Shown in pieces: positions 44,279 through 52,972 of a stretch of 64,000 nucleotides of DNA (the first letter of the stretch is position 1; each line of letters begins with the position of its first letter). The DNA lies in NCBI GenBank assembly GCA_025359885.1, contig JANYDG010000064.1, positions 1 to 64,000 of the forward strand, given 5' to 3'. A model generated the notes under the pieces. That model saw nothing but the letters and a program-made list of their open reading frames with translations, made no database searches and had not been told where the DNA came from. Both the position numbers and the translations under genes were made by a program. This DNA comes from Acidobacteriota bacterium. Its GTDB lineage: Bacteria > Acidobacteriota > Terriglobia > Terriglobales > Acidobacteriaceae.

Positions 44279-45160
44279 CTAGCCGCCAAAGATTTTGCGG
44301 AAGAAATGGCCGAGGCTGTGCAGAAAGCCACCCTTTGCGGCGGGCGCTACGCTCGGTTTTGGGGCCGGCGGCGGGGCAAGCTCTTCCGCTGCTTTGGCCT
44401 CTTCTTTGGCTTTGGATGCGCTCAACTGCGCGGTAATCTGGGCATTCACTGTGCCGGGGGCCGTGGCGTTCGGTGGAGGCGTGGGCAGCGGGGCGAGGCC
44501 TTCGCTCTGCGCCAGGGGAAACTGGTTGCCGGTCGGCGGAGCTGGCGTCTCAGGCGGGCAGCCGCAGAGCTCCTTTTCCTCATCGATGACGGCGCGAAGA
44601 CTGCCGCCCTGGAACATGACCCGCTGATTCGCCTGAACACGGTAGAGCCCGCCCTCAAAGACGCTGCTGACAGAGACGTACGGAGCGTTTTGCCCGCGAT
44701 TATCCACGCAGGTATCGCCCCTGGTGCCGAGCCGCACCTGCACCTGCGCCGTGCCGGGGCCGCTGATCACGATGCGAAAATCGGGCGTCAGGATGACGTC
44801 AGAGTTGGAGCCGGTTGAGAAATTTGCTTCAAGAGCGCCTCGATCGAGAGCCAGCATGAGGCCCGGCACCTCACTGGTGTGCACGCTTGAGTCGGCGGTG
44901 AGGCTCACTTTGGTCGTCGGGCAGATGCGCAGAGTTCCGCGGCGAGGCAGCGTAATCGTGGCTGCGTGCTCGCCAGCCGTCACGGAACCGCTGGCAGCGA
45001 TTACAGCTTTGCCCTCGGCAATTTCGAGCGCACCTACGAGCTTTACGCCCTCCACCGGGATAACCGCGATGGGCCCTGCCGAGGCAGCCTGCGCGCGAGC
45101 CCCGCCGCTGGCGAACACCCAGAGGCAGAGGACAGCGGCAGATTTGAGGGGGATTCGCAT
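44279..45160 (-). CDS. Secreted FecR-like hypothetical protein
   Basis: 293 residues with a signal peptide (SAAVLCLWVFASGGARAQA). The middle (about 70-190) is beta-rich and FecR-like: ATITLPRRGTLRICPTTKVS, GLMLALDRGALEANFSTG, VILTPDFRIVISGPGTAQVQ. The C-terminal 90 residues are a Pro/Ala linker ending in HSLGHFFRKIFGG, a short amphipathic tail. Similar proteins seem to be common in Acidobacteriaceae; function unknown. The gene is 19 bp downstream of trpG on the same strand, so it may be cotranscribed with it. Confidence 0.7.
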   Translation of the reverse strand: MRIPLKSAAVLCLWVFASGGARAQAASAGPIAVIPVEGVKLVGALEIAEGKAVIAASGSVTAGEHAATITLPRRGTLRICPTTKVSLTADSSVHTSEVPGLMLALDRGALEANFSTGSNSDVILTPDFRIVISGPGTAQVQVRLGTRGDTCVDNRGQNAPYVSVSSVFEGGLYRVQANQRVMFQGGSLRAVIDEEKELCGCPPETPAPPTGNQFPLAQSEGLAPLPTPPPNATAPGTVNAQITAQLSASKAKEEAKAAEELAPPPAPKPSVAPAAKGGFLHSLGHFFRKIFGG

Positions 45161-45179
45161 CTTCAGCTATATCTCCGTC

Positions 45180-45755
45180 TTACATTTCAAGGAAGTTGCG
45201 AATCATCTGGCGGCCACCCTCGGTGAGCACGCTTTCCGGGTGAAACTGAACACCCTCGACAGCCAGTGACCGATGGCGCAGGCCCATGATGATGCTTTCG
45301 CCATGCTTGCCAACTGACCTTGCGGTGACTTCCAGCTCGGCGGGCAAACCCTCTTCGGCGACGATAAGCGAGTGGTAGCGGGTGCAGGTAAGCGGAGTCG
45401 GGAGTCCGGCAAAGATCCCTTTGGCGTCGTGTTCTACGGGGCTGGTTTTGCCGTGCATCAGCTCAGCTGCGCGTACCACCTGGCCACCGAACGCCGCTCC
45501 TATGGCCTGATGGCCGAGGCACACGCCCAGAATCGGCGCTTTGCCCGCCATGCGCTGAATCAGCGGCACCAGGATACCGGCATCCTGCGGAGTGCACGGC
45601 CCTGGCGAGAGCAGGATGCGCTCTGGCTTGAGCGCCTCAACCTCATCAACCGACAGCTCGTCGTTACGGCGAATCACCATCGCGGCGCCGAGTTCGCCGA
45701 GGTATTGGACGAGGTTGTAGGTAAAGGAATCGTAGTTGTCGAGAACGAAGACCAT
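45180..45755 (-). CDS. trpG: Anthranilate/aminodeoxychorismate synthase glutaminase subunit
   Basis: 191 residues, class I glutamine amidotransferase. [22 protein letters not shown] at the N-terminus, [15 protein letters not shown], catalytic Cys in [13 protein letters not shown], and His-Glu in [16 protein letters not shown]. It supplies ammonia from glutamine to TrpE or PabB; many bacteria use one such subunit for both, so it may serve folate as well. ATG 45755 replaces a longer open frame to 45854. On the opposite strand from trpE, with two unrelated genes between. Confidence 0.93.
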   Translation of the reverse strand: MVFVLDNYDSFTYNLVQYLGELGAAMVIRRNDELSVDEVEALKPERILLSPGPCTPQDAGILVPLIQRMAGKAPILGVCLGHQAIGAAFGGQVVRAAELMHGKTSPVEHDAKGIFAGLPTPLTCTRYHSLIVAEEGLPAELEVTARSVGKHGESIIMGLRHRSLAVEGVQFHPESVLTEGGRQMIRNFLEM

Positions 45756-45868
45756 ACTGCTCTGAGTGTACAGCGGGTAGCGATTGGAGGGCGATTTTGA
45801 ACCGGAGCGAACGGGGCGAACGCTCGTAAGAGTGTCCGCCTCATCCGCTCTCAAAACCCAGCTGAAGG

Positions 45869-45985
45869 CTTGAGCATTTTCAGGAATGGTAGACCGAAGA
45901 AGCTTTGCTCACTGGATTTATCCTCAAGAAAAATACAACCTCACCCAAGCGAGAGACTTCACAGAATTCCTGAAAATGCCTTAAG
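45869..45985. repeat. 118-bp-class inverted-end repeat element, copy 2
   Basis: The left end CTTGAGCATTTTCAGGAAT (45869-45887) pairs with the right end (45966-45985), whose reverse complement is CTTAAGGCATTTTCAGGAAT, one base longer. Internal blocks shared with copy 1 at 35201: GGTA after the left end, ACTGGATTT, AAGAAAAAT, CCTC, ACTTCACAG. The right end includes the stop codon (45981-45983) of the LVIVD-repeat gene. No coding capacity. Confidence 0.8.
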
Positions 45986-48014
45986 CCACTGGATGCTCGA
46001 GGATTTCGGCCAAAGCGTGCAGCCGTTTGGCGTCCACCGGATTGCTGGTTGCGGTTGCGTCGGTTTCAACGGTCGCGGCCATCGCCTTGAGTTTTACCAG
46101 GTCTTTCGCACCGAGGTGCGACTTCTGCGTTTGAACAATCGCCTTTCTCAGCCCGGCAATGCGCTCAGGGGGCAGGGCCTGCGAACGCTCCAGCTGATCG
46201 AGATAAGCCTGCGAAACGGCCAGCTTTGCGGGCCACTTGATCTGCTGCTGATTCTGCACGTTGAGTTCGCTCACCTGCACCAGGCTGGCCGCGTCGATCT
46301 CGTTCTGGGTGAGAAACTTGCCCGGCACCAGTTTGAAAACATCCAAACCGCGCGCAATCTCTGAGCCGTAGATGTAGCCGTTGTACCAATAGGTAGACCA
46401 CTGCCCGCCGAGGACGAGCGACTTGGGATCGATGGGTCCGCGATCAAAGTAGGCAATCTCAAAGGGATGCGCTGCGTCGGTAAAGTCCATGACGGATACG
46501 CCGCCCTGGTACCACGACTGCACTTCGATATCGCGTCCCGGAACCGGTACGAGCGAGCCATTGTGGGCCACGCAGTTTTCCGCATCGGTCTGGGCTGCGG
46601 GCATTTTGTAGTAGCCCGCGAGCGAGAGCTTGTCGTCTTTCAGATTGAAGATGGCATCGGCTCCCCAGATATTGGGGTCGGTCGCACGGCAGCGCGCGCC
46701 GAGGCCGCCACCCCACTCATCGGTAAAGACCACCTTGGTGCCATCGTTCGAGAAAGATGCAGAGTGCCAATAGGCGTAATTCGGGTCGTTGACCGCATCG
46801 ACTCGCTTGGGGTGAACGGGGTCCCGGATGTCCAGCAGGAGGCCATTGCCAGAGCAGGCACCCGCCGCAAGGCCGATGGCCGAATACACCGTGATGTCAT
46901 GGCACTGGTTGGTGTCGGCGGGCTTTTCAGCGCCCTTGTCATGGCTGCCGCCGTTGTTGAGGCCGTTGAGAGCGCCGGTGCGCGGGTCAATGAAGACGCG
47001 CGGGCTGGAGACAATCTTCGCCTGCTGCGGCGCCGCGACGGGGACCTTGATCACGTCGATGCGAAAGAGCGAGGTGTTCGGGTCCTTGTCGGGAGCTTCA
47101 CCTGAGCAGCCCGCGAGCTCTTCGCCCTGGCGGACAAACGACGTTCCCGAAACGTAGATGTAAACATTCTCCTTGTCGTTGGGGTCAACGACGAGGGTGT
47201 GGGTGTGCGAGCCGCGGCAGGTCTGGATGGCTGCAACCTGTTTGGGATTCTTGATGTTGGAGATGTCAAAAATGCGCACGCCGCGAAAGCGGTCAGGGCT
47301 GGCGACCGGCAGTCGGCGCTCCTTTTCGTGACCTTTTTCGGGCGGAGGCAGAGGCGGAAAGGCCTGCGTGCCGCAATCGAGCCGCCCGTTGGGCATTTCG
47401 ACCGACATGAAGAGCAGCTTGCCGTAGACGGAAACATCGCCCTGACCGCCGGGGCATACCAACGACGTAATCAGCGAAACCTTGGCGGGGTTTGAGATGT
47501 CGTAAAAATTTACGCCATAGAAGTTGCCCTGAAACAGATGGGTTCCCTGGAAGGCAAAATCGGAGTTTGCGAAGGCAAGCTGCGCAATCACCATCTGCGT
47601 CGACTTTGACATTTTTGATCGGTCGCCAACGCCCAGCTGGCCAAGCGTCTTTTGCACGATCGGGTCATCGGCGTTGGTTGCCGTGAACTGGAAGGCAGCC
47701 GGCTTCTTGAGGAATGCAACGTGTTTCATGCCCATGGCGGCTTCGCCGGCGTCATAGAGGCCTGGCTTGAGGCTAGACCGCGGGTCGTTGCTGTTGGAAC
47801 CGGTCATGCCGAGGGGCAGCGCAGGAGCGGGCTGCGGCTTGAAGGGATCTGCCTCCTCTTCAGCAGCCGGCTTCGCAGCTGGGTCGGGGGTAGTCTGGGC
47901 GGGCGTGGCAGCAGGAGCGGCCTGCGACCAAAGCATGTTTTGAGCAGAACCGGCGAGTGCCGCGAAAAAGGCCATGCTGGCCAGACGAAAAACAAGAGCC
48001 TGCTTACGAGTCAT
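45981..48014 (-). CDS. Secreted LVIVD-repeat beta-propeller-like protein
   Basis: 677 residues. A signal peptide (LASMAFFAALAGSAQN) and a Pro/Ala-rich stretch to about 65, then LVIVD-type repeats: GVNFYDISNPAKVSLITSLVC, RGVRIFDISNIKNPKQVAAI, GNGLLLDIRDPVHPKRVDAV, YQGGVSVMDFTDAAHPFEIA, YGSEIARGLDVFKLV. These give a propeller-like fold with no known enzyme activity. Several Cys. The last 80 residues are helical. ATG 48014 overlaps the end of the DUF305 gene by 4 bp (ATGA), implying translational coupling. The stop lies within the repeat element. Confidence 0.82.
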   Translation of the reverse strand: MTRKQALVFRLASMAFFAALAGSAQNMLWSQAAPAATPAQTTPDPAAKPAAEEEADPFKPQPAPALPLGMTGSNSNDPRSSLKPGLYDAGEAAMGMKHVAFLKKPAAFQFTATNADDPIVQKTLGQLGVGDRSKMSKSTQMVIAQLAFANSDFAFQGTHLFQGNFYGVNFYDISNPAKVSLITSLVCPGGQGDVSVYGKLLFMSVEMPNGRLDCGTQAFPPLPPPEKGHEKERRLPVASPDRFRGVRIFDISNIKNPKQVAAIQTCRGSHTHTLVVDPNDKENVYIYVSGTSFVRQGEELAGCSGEAPDKDPNTSLFRIDVIKVPVAAPQQAKIVSSPRVFIDPRTGALNGLNNGGSHDKGAEKPADTNQCHDITVYSAIGLAAGACSGNGLLLDIRDPVHPKRVDAVNDPNYAYWHSASFSNDGTKVVFTDEWGGGLGARCRATDPNIWGADAIFNLKDDKLSLAGYYKMPAAQTDAENCVAHNGSLVPVPGRDIEVQSWYQGGVSVMDFTDAAHPFEIAYFDRGPIDPKSLVLGGQWSTYWYNGYIYGSEIARGLDVFKLVPGKFLTQNEIDAASLVQVSELNVQNQQQIKWPAKLAVSQAYLDQLERSQALPPERIAGLRKAIVQTQKSHLGAKDLVKLKAMAATVETDATATSNPVDAKRLHALAEILEHPVA

Positions 48015-48769
48015 CCATTCTCCTTCAAGATTCCCTGCAAAATTTCCTGCATGATTCTGATCTCAGCGCGCTGGGTGTTGTCGGCGTCGGTGGCAAAGTC
48101 AAAGATGTCGGCATCCTGCCCTGCGCCTGGGGTATCAAACAAATTCTTGACCATGATGAGCGCCCCGTTGTGGTGCTGCATCATCCCGGTCAAAAACAGC
48201 CGGTCAAACTCCGCGCCCCGCGCCTGGCGCAGCGCGCTCATCTGCTGTGGCGTCAGCATGCCGGGCATAGCTTGCATTGGATTGCCGCTTTGATCCATTT
48301 CTGGCATACCGGGCATGGCCATCGAAATCGGCTCTCCGCGCAACAGGAGCCACCGCCTCATGAACTTGATTTCTTCCGACTGCGACAGGCTGATGCGTGC
48401 GCCGAGGGCGCGAACTTCCCTGTTCTGCGTATGAGAAGCGATCAGCGCGGTCATCTCGACGGCCTGTGCGTGGTGCATGATCATGCCTTGCATGAATTCC
48501 ACATCAGCCGAAGATCGCTGGGGTGCCTGCCCGGTGGTGTCGGGGGGCAGCGTTTTACTGGGCATACCCGGTGCGCCGGGCTGGACGATGGGAGCGGAGT
48601 TCGGCGCCGGATCCGACGCTTTCGACTGGGCCTGAGCGGCAGTGAACAAAACTCCGCAAAAAAGGATGGCCGCCAAGGATGCCCAAGGCAGAGCCTGAAG
48701 TGACCGAAGCTCTTGGCCCGAGCTGGGATCAGGACGGCTAAACCTTGATTTGTCAGCAGGCTGGGGCAT
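48011..48769 (-). CDS. DUF305 (CopM-like) exported protein
   Basis: 252 residues. A long N-terminal region with one hydrophobic segment (ALPWASLAAILFCGVLFTAAQA), then the DUF305 domain: SADVEFMQGMIMHHAQAVEMTALI, FMRRWLLLRGE, FLTGMMQHHNGALIMVKNLF. The paired HH motifs (MHH, QHH) and many Met residues fit metal binding, as in cyanobacterial CopM, which binds copper in the periplasm. The metal here is inferred. The start is uncertain: the signal segment begins near residue 27. The stop overlaps the LVIVD-repeat gene start (ATGA). Confidence 0.85.
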   Translation of the reverse strand: MPQPADKSRFSRPDPSSGQELRSLQALPWASLAAILFCGVLFTAAQAQSKASDPAPNSAPIVQPGAPGMPSKTLPPDTTGQAPQRSSADVEFMQGMIMHHAQAVEMTALIASHTQNREVRALGARISLSQSEEIKFMRRWLLLRGEPISMAMPGMPEMDQSGNPMQAMPGMLTPQQMSALRQARGAEFDRLFLTGMMQHHNGALIMVKNLFDTPGAGQDADIFDFATDADNTQRAEIRIMQEILQGILKENG

Positions 48770-49003
48770 ATTCGATGCTTCACGGTATCACGCCGTTCTG
48801 CGTGGTAAAAGCACAAAGTCATCGCCGAGACGCAAGGACAGGCTTGACACCTGACACAGTTTTCGTCGGATGGAAAGCCGCAGCCGACTGCAAGGCTATG
48901 CGGGACGAAGGAGCACCGCTGGGCTACAATAAAGGTTGGGCCAGCGCCCTCCAATTCAGCAATCTGTCCAGCTAAAGGTTTCACCCCAAGGAGCTTCATC
49001 TTT

Positions 49004-49564
49004 ATGGCGATTTCCGCCACGCAAATGCGTCCCGGCATGATCATCAAGCATAACGACCAGCTGCATCTCGTCTTTCATGTCGAGCACCGTACGCCGGGCA
49101 ACCTTCGCGCCTTCATTCAGGCCAAGCTGCGCAACATCCGCACGAACGCGATGTTTGAGCACCGCTTTCGCTCCAGTGACGCGATTGAGCGTGTCATTGT
49201 GGACGAAATCGACATGGAGTTCCTCTACAACGACGGCGACGATTACTACTTCATGAATCCCAAGGACTACGAGCAGATGGTGCTCAAGCAGTCCACGCTG
49301 GGCGATGCAGTGGAATACCTGACGGCCAACCTGCAGATCAAGGTCAGCTACTTTGACGGCGTGGCCGTGGGCATTGACCTGCCGATGACCGTTGAGCTCA
49401 CCGTTGTCGAGACCGAGCCCGGCATCAAGTCTGCGACCGCCTCAAGCGTGACCAAGCCCGCAAAGATGGAAACGGGCCTCGTCGTTCAGGTGCCCCCCTT
49501 CATCAACGAGGGCGAAAAAATCCGCGTCGACACCAGCGAAGGCACCTACCTCAGCCGAGCGTAG
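49004..49564 (+). CDS. efp: Translation elongation factor P
   Basis: 186 residues with the three KOW/OB domains: SATQMRPGMIIKHNDQLHLV, IRTNAMFEHRFRSSDAIER, FMNPKDYEQMVLK, LPMTVELTVVETEPGIKSAT and VQVPPFINEGEKIRVDTSEG. It relieves ribosome stalling at polyproline. The tip loop reads RTPGNLRAF: the usual lysine (position 34 in E. coli, PGKG) is Asn, so it cannot carry the beta-lysyl or rhamnosyl group known for Lys or Arg forms. AAGGAG precedes ATG 49004. A terminator follows 20 bp after the stop. Confidence 0.95.
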   Translation: MAISATQMRPGMIIKHNDQLHLVFHVEHRTPGNLRAFIQAKLRNIRTNAMFEHRFRSSDAIERVIVDEIDMEFLYNDGDDYYFMNPKDYEQMVLKQSTLGDAVEYLTANLQIKVSYFDGVAVGIDLPMTVELTVVETEPGIKSATASSVTKPAKMETGLVVQVPPFINEGEKIRVDTSEGTYLSRA

Positions 49565-49583
49565 TCAGTAGAAAAGGCTCACC

Positions 49584-49619
49584 GCAAAGCGCGCTCCAGA
49601 CGGGGCGCGCTTTGCTTTT
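49584..49619 (+). terminator. Rho-independent terminator after efp
   Basis: GCAAAGCGCGCTCC (49584-49597), loop AGAC, GGGGCGCGCTTTGC (49602-49615), then TTTTA. Fourteen pairs, one of them a G-T wobble. Confidence 0.88.
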
Positions 49620-49751
49620 AGGACACGAATCGGCAAGACGCAAAAATACCTTCAATTCACCCATCGGAACAATTTAAGCTTTGAATTCTCACTGCCATCG
49701 TCCACCGGTTGCAGTGAACGACAAGCGAAGCGGTCTTGTTCCGGAGGTCCT

Positions 49752-50651
49752 ATGCGTTTTCCCTTCTGCCTGGCAAAGAAATTCGTTGTGCTTGCTGCTC
49801 TCCTTGCTTTTTCAAGTTCAATGCGCCTCGATGCGCAGACGGCAGCATCGACCGAAACGGCAAAGCCCGCTGCGAGCGCGCAACAGATTCTTCCCGTCGA
49901 CCCGCCGCCGGCCCGCGGCAAAGAGCGCCAGTTCGGCTTCCACGAGCCCGACGCGGTTGATTTCAACGACCATGAGGGCTACGTTTCAATCTTCGACGGC
50001 AAGTCTTTGAAGGACTGGGTCTACGACCCCGCCGTGTGGCATGTGGCCGACGGCGCTATTGTCGGCGAATCGACCAAAGAAAAGCCGGTCGGCAACAGCT
50101 ACATTTCGTTCCACGGCTTCGAGGCAAAGGACTTTGACCTCAAGCTCGAAATCAAGGTGGAAAACGGTGGCGGCAGCGGCATTCAATACCGCAGCCGTAC
50201 GGGACTACCCTGGCGGCGGCAGCACCCTCAGGATGAAAACCCCAATCTCGACTGGATGATGACTGGCCCGCAGGCGGACTTCTGGCTGCCCGTCTTTCCC
50301 ATGGCAGAGGAATGGACCGGCCAGTTTTATTCAGAAAACACGTCTCTCGGTATCCTCGCCTGGCGCGGGCAGGTGGTCGATTCTGCCCCCGGCAAACCAC
50401 CGCGGCAGATGGCGGCGATTGGCGACCGCCCAGCCCTCGGCGGATACCAGAAGGTAAGCGATTGGAACCAATACACGATCATCGCCCGTGGAGGCACGTT
50501 CATCCACATCCTCAACGGGCAGCTTATGTCGGTCTACATTGACGACAACCCGCAATCGTCCAACAACCAGTCCGGGGTCATTGGCTTTGAGATTGAGGGC
50601 GTTCCCAGCAAAGTATCGGTTCGGAACATCTGGATTCGTAAACTGCAATAG
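49752..50651 (+). CDS. Secreted DUF1080 (3-keto-disaccharide hydrolase-type) protein
   Basis: 299 residues with a signal peptide (FVVLAALLAFSSSMRLDA). One DUF1080 domain from about 75: YVSIFDGKSLKDWVYDP, WHVADGAIVGESTKEK, YISFHGFEAKDFDLKLEIKV, GGGSGIQYRSR, KVSDWNQYTIIARGGTFIHI, NGQLMSVYIDD, SGVIGFEIEG. The concanavalin-like fold is widespread in polymer-degrading bacteria; some members hydrolyse 3-keto-glycosides. ATG 49752 follows GGAGG. Next in order come acylphosphatase and apt, without an obvious functional link. Confidence 0.87.
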   Translation: MRFPFCLAKKFVVLAALLAFSSSMRLDAQTAASTETAKPAASAQQILPVDPPPARGKERQFGFHEPDAVDFNDHEGYVSIFDGKSLKDWVYDPAVWHVADGAIVGESTKEKPVGNSYISFHGFEAKDFDLKLEIKVENGGGSGIQYRSRTGLPWRRQHPQDENPNLDWMMTGPQADFWLPVFPMAEEWTGQFYSENTSLGILAWRGQVVDSAPGKPPRQMAAIGDRPALGGYQKVSDWNQYTIIARGGTFIHILNGQLMSVYIDDNPQSSNNQSGVIGFEIEGVPSKVSVRNIWIRKLQ

Positions 50652-50723
50652 CCAGTGCTTGCCCCTGCGCCCGGCATCTGCAACACTGGCCTTGGATCAC
50701 AAGAGAAGGCGGGTAAGCGACAA

Positions 50724-51005
50724 ATGGTGCTTCATTTCCTGGTAAAGGGGCGCGTGCAGGGGGTAGGGTTCCGGTGGTTCGTCCATCGTGAAGCCAGCGA
50801 ACTCAACCTGCGAGGCTGGGTGCGCAATACCGAAGAGGGCGCCGTTGAAGTCGTCGCCACCGGCAGCGAAGAGAGCATTGAAGAGCTGCGAGCGTCCCTG
50901 CGACGAGGTCCTCGAGGCAGCCGGGTCGACACAGTGCTGGAGCATCCGCTGGTTGAGTCAGAAGCCGAAGGGCTGTCATCGTTCGAGATCCAGGGTGCCT
51001 GGTAG
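50724..51005 (+). CDS. acyP: Acylphosphatase
   Basis: 93 residues, the full family length. VKGRVQGVGFRWFVHREASE carries the phosphate loop GRVQGVGFR with the catalytic Arg, and LNLRGWVRNTEEGAVEVVATG holds the catalytic Asn. It hydrolyses acyl phosphates such as carbamoyl or 1,3-bisphosphoglycerate. The open frame from 50655 has no family similarity; ATG 50724 fits the family start. Cytoplasmic. Confidence 0.92.
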   Translation: MVLHFLVKGRVQGVGFRWFVHREASELNLRGWVRNTEEGAVEVVATGSEESIEELRASLRRGPRGSRVDTVLEHPLVESEAEGLSSFEIQGAW

Positions 51006-51140
51006 CCCTCACTCGAACGCCCGGTGTTGATTCTCAGGACTTTATAATCAATCGAAGACCCAATCCGTGATTCAAGCAAAATGGGCCCACCAGTCAGGTT
51101 TCGTTTTGAATACCCCTACCCATCAGGAGCAATACCACCC

Positions 51141-51680
<540 letters not shown>

Positions 51681-51787
51681 ACCTCTTCTTCGAGCTGGCG
51701 CGCCATTGGAAAGGATTAAGTGCTTCCCTGCATAAAGACAGATGAGTCTTGATATGCTCTGATGTAGTCGCCTGGAGTTAACTGACC

Positions 51788-52492
51788 ATGAGCAACAATC
51801 GGCGTTTAGACTATCTCGGGATTGCGATTGGAGTCTTAGGCCTGATTCCTCCCGTCGTTGAGTTAGTCCGACGGGACTTTCAACTGGCAGCTCTCTTTCT
51901 GCTGTTGCTAGTCGTCACTTTCGGTTGGTTTCTGTTTGCGGTTCAGAGCGGTCGAGGCCCTCACTATCAAACGACCCTCATGAAGAAAACACTCATCCTG
52001 CGTGACAGCAAAGGTCACTTTGCCACTGTTCGCCGGGAGCAGACCATACAGGCTCGCTTCGGCAATCTCCAGGGGATTTGGTGGAAGGGTAATATTGTCG
52101 ACGGTTCACTTGTCGATTTTTTGGTGGATGGGAACGATCCTGATGAAATTGAGCGTATTGGCTGCTCTGTATCTTTCTTCAAGCGGTTTCGAAATCCACT
52201 TTCCAAGGGTGAACGGAGAACGATTTTATGGGAATATACGGCACTGGAATCGTTTCTCAGCGATCATGAGGCTTCTCTGACAGACTCCATCCCCGGAACG
52301 AGGAGACTCGAACTGCTGATTGAGTTCCCTGTCGATCGCCTTTGCCGGCACGCGGAATTTCACGTGGAAGTTGCCGGGGACGACACGCAGACCCATGATG
52401 GGCTTGAGATTCAGGCGGATGGAAGACTCATCTTTGCTAGCGTGGATTCACCGAAACCGGGTCACACTTACAGAATAGACTGGTCTTGGTAG
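51788..52492 (+). CDS. Two-helix membrane-anchored hypothetical protein
   Basis: 234 residues. Two N-terminal helices (LGIAIGVLGLIPPVVELV, LAALFLLLLVVTFGWFLFAV) followed by about 170 cytoplasmic residues of mixed alpha/beta character: TLILRDSKGHFATVRREQTI, ILWEYTALESFLSDHEASL, RRLELLIEFPVDRLCRHAEF. ATG 51788 with CTGGAG upstream. Base composition is lower in GC than adjacent apt and efp. No family recognised. Possible transferred gene; nothing nearby marks a boundary. Confidence 0.6.
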   Translation: MSNNRRLDYLGIAIGVLGLIPPVVELVRRDFQLAALFLLLLVVTFGWFLFAVQSGRGPHYQTTLMKKTLILRDSKGHFATVRREQTIQARFGNLQGIWWKGNIVDGSLVDFLVDGNDPDEIERIGCSVSFFKRFRNPLSKGERRTILWEYTALESFLSDHEASLTDSIPGTRRLELLIEFPVDRLCRHAEFHVEVAGDDTQTHDGLEIQADGRLIFASVDSPKPGHTYRIDWSW

Positions 52493-52657
52493 GGCAACGT
52501 AAAAAGTTGCCAGTCCTAAACAGGCGCTTACTGTCCGATCACTTTACGCATGCTAACCTCCACGCCGATCTCATCGGCACAAAACAAGCTTACATCATCG
52601 CGCAAAATCCCGCAGCATCGTACTTACACGGGGCTCCCATGAGGCAGATTCCCGCTC

Positions 52658-52933
52658 TCAAATGGGGTGCGCAAACATTTCCAGAACCACCAGCCGTTCG
52701 CCCGGCTTGAGATAGCCCTTGCGGCGAAACCAATCCTCCATCGCCACCTCCAGGCGGTCGAGTGGGACCCGGTGGCCAGCCTCGAGCAGGCCATCGGCGG
52801 CTGGCAACGTGTCATCGAAGATCACGTCATTCGTGAAGTTCCGCATGGCAAAATTGTCGATCCAGTGGAGCGGGCAGGCGATTTCCGCACCGTTAGCATC
52901 GATCCGGTTGATTGTGAGCTTGCGAACGAACAT
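52658..52933 (-). CDS. Small hypothetical protein, 91 residues
   Basis: No signal peptide and no helix long enough for a membrane. Beta-rich start (VRKLTINRIDANGAEIACPL), then an acidic helix (DRLEVAMEDWFRRKGYLKPGE) and a short end (LVVLEMFAHPI). The protein-like alternation and intact frame support coding. It lies 39 bp downstream of the next gene on the same strand, so the two are probably an operon. No family recognised; function not predictable. Confidence 0.55.
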   Translation of the reverse strand: MFVRKLTINRIDANGAEIACPLHWIDNFAMRNFTNDVIFDDTLPAADGLLEAGHRVPLDRLEVAMEDWFRRKGYLKPGERLVVLEMFAHPI

Positions 52934-52972
52934 TTCTCTACTTTATGCCACGCGACTACCGCGTGCATGACC

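Noticed and set aside
44213-44818. 201-codon plus-strand frame after the Ser-rich gene
   Set aside because: Antisense to the FecR-like gene, Arg/Gly-rich, no motif.
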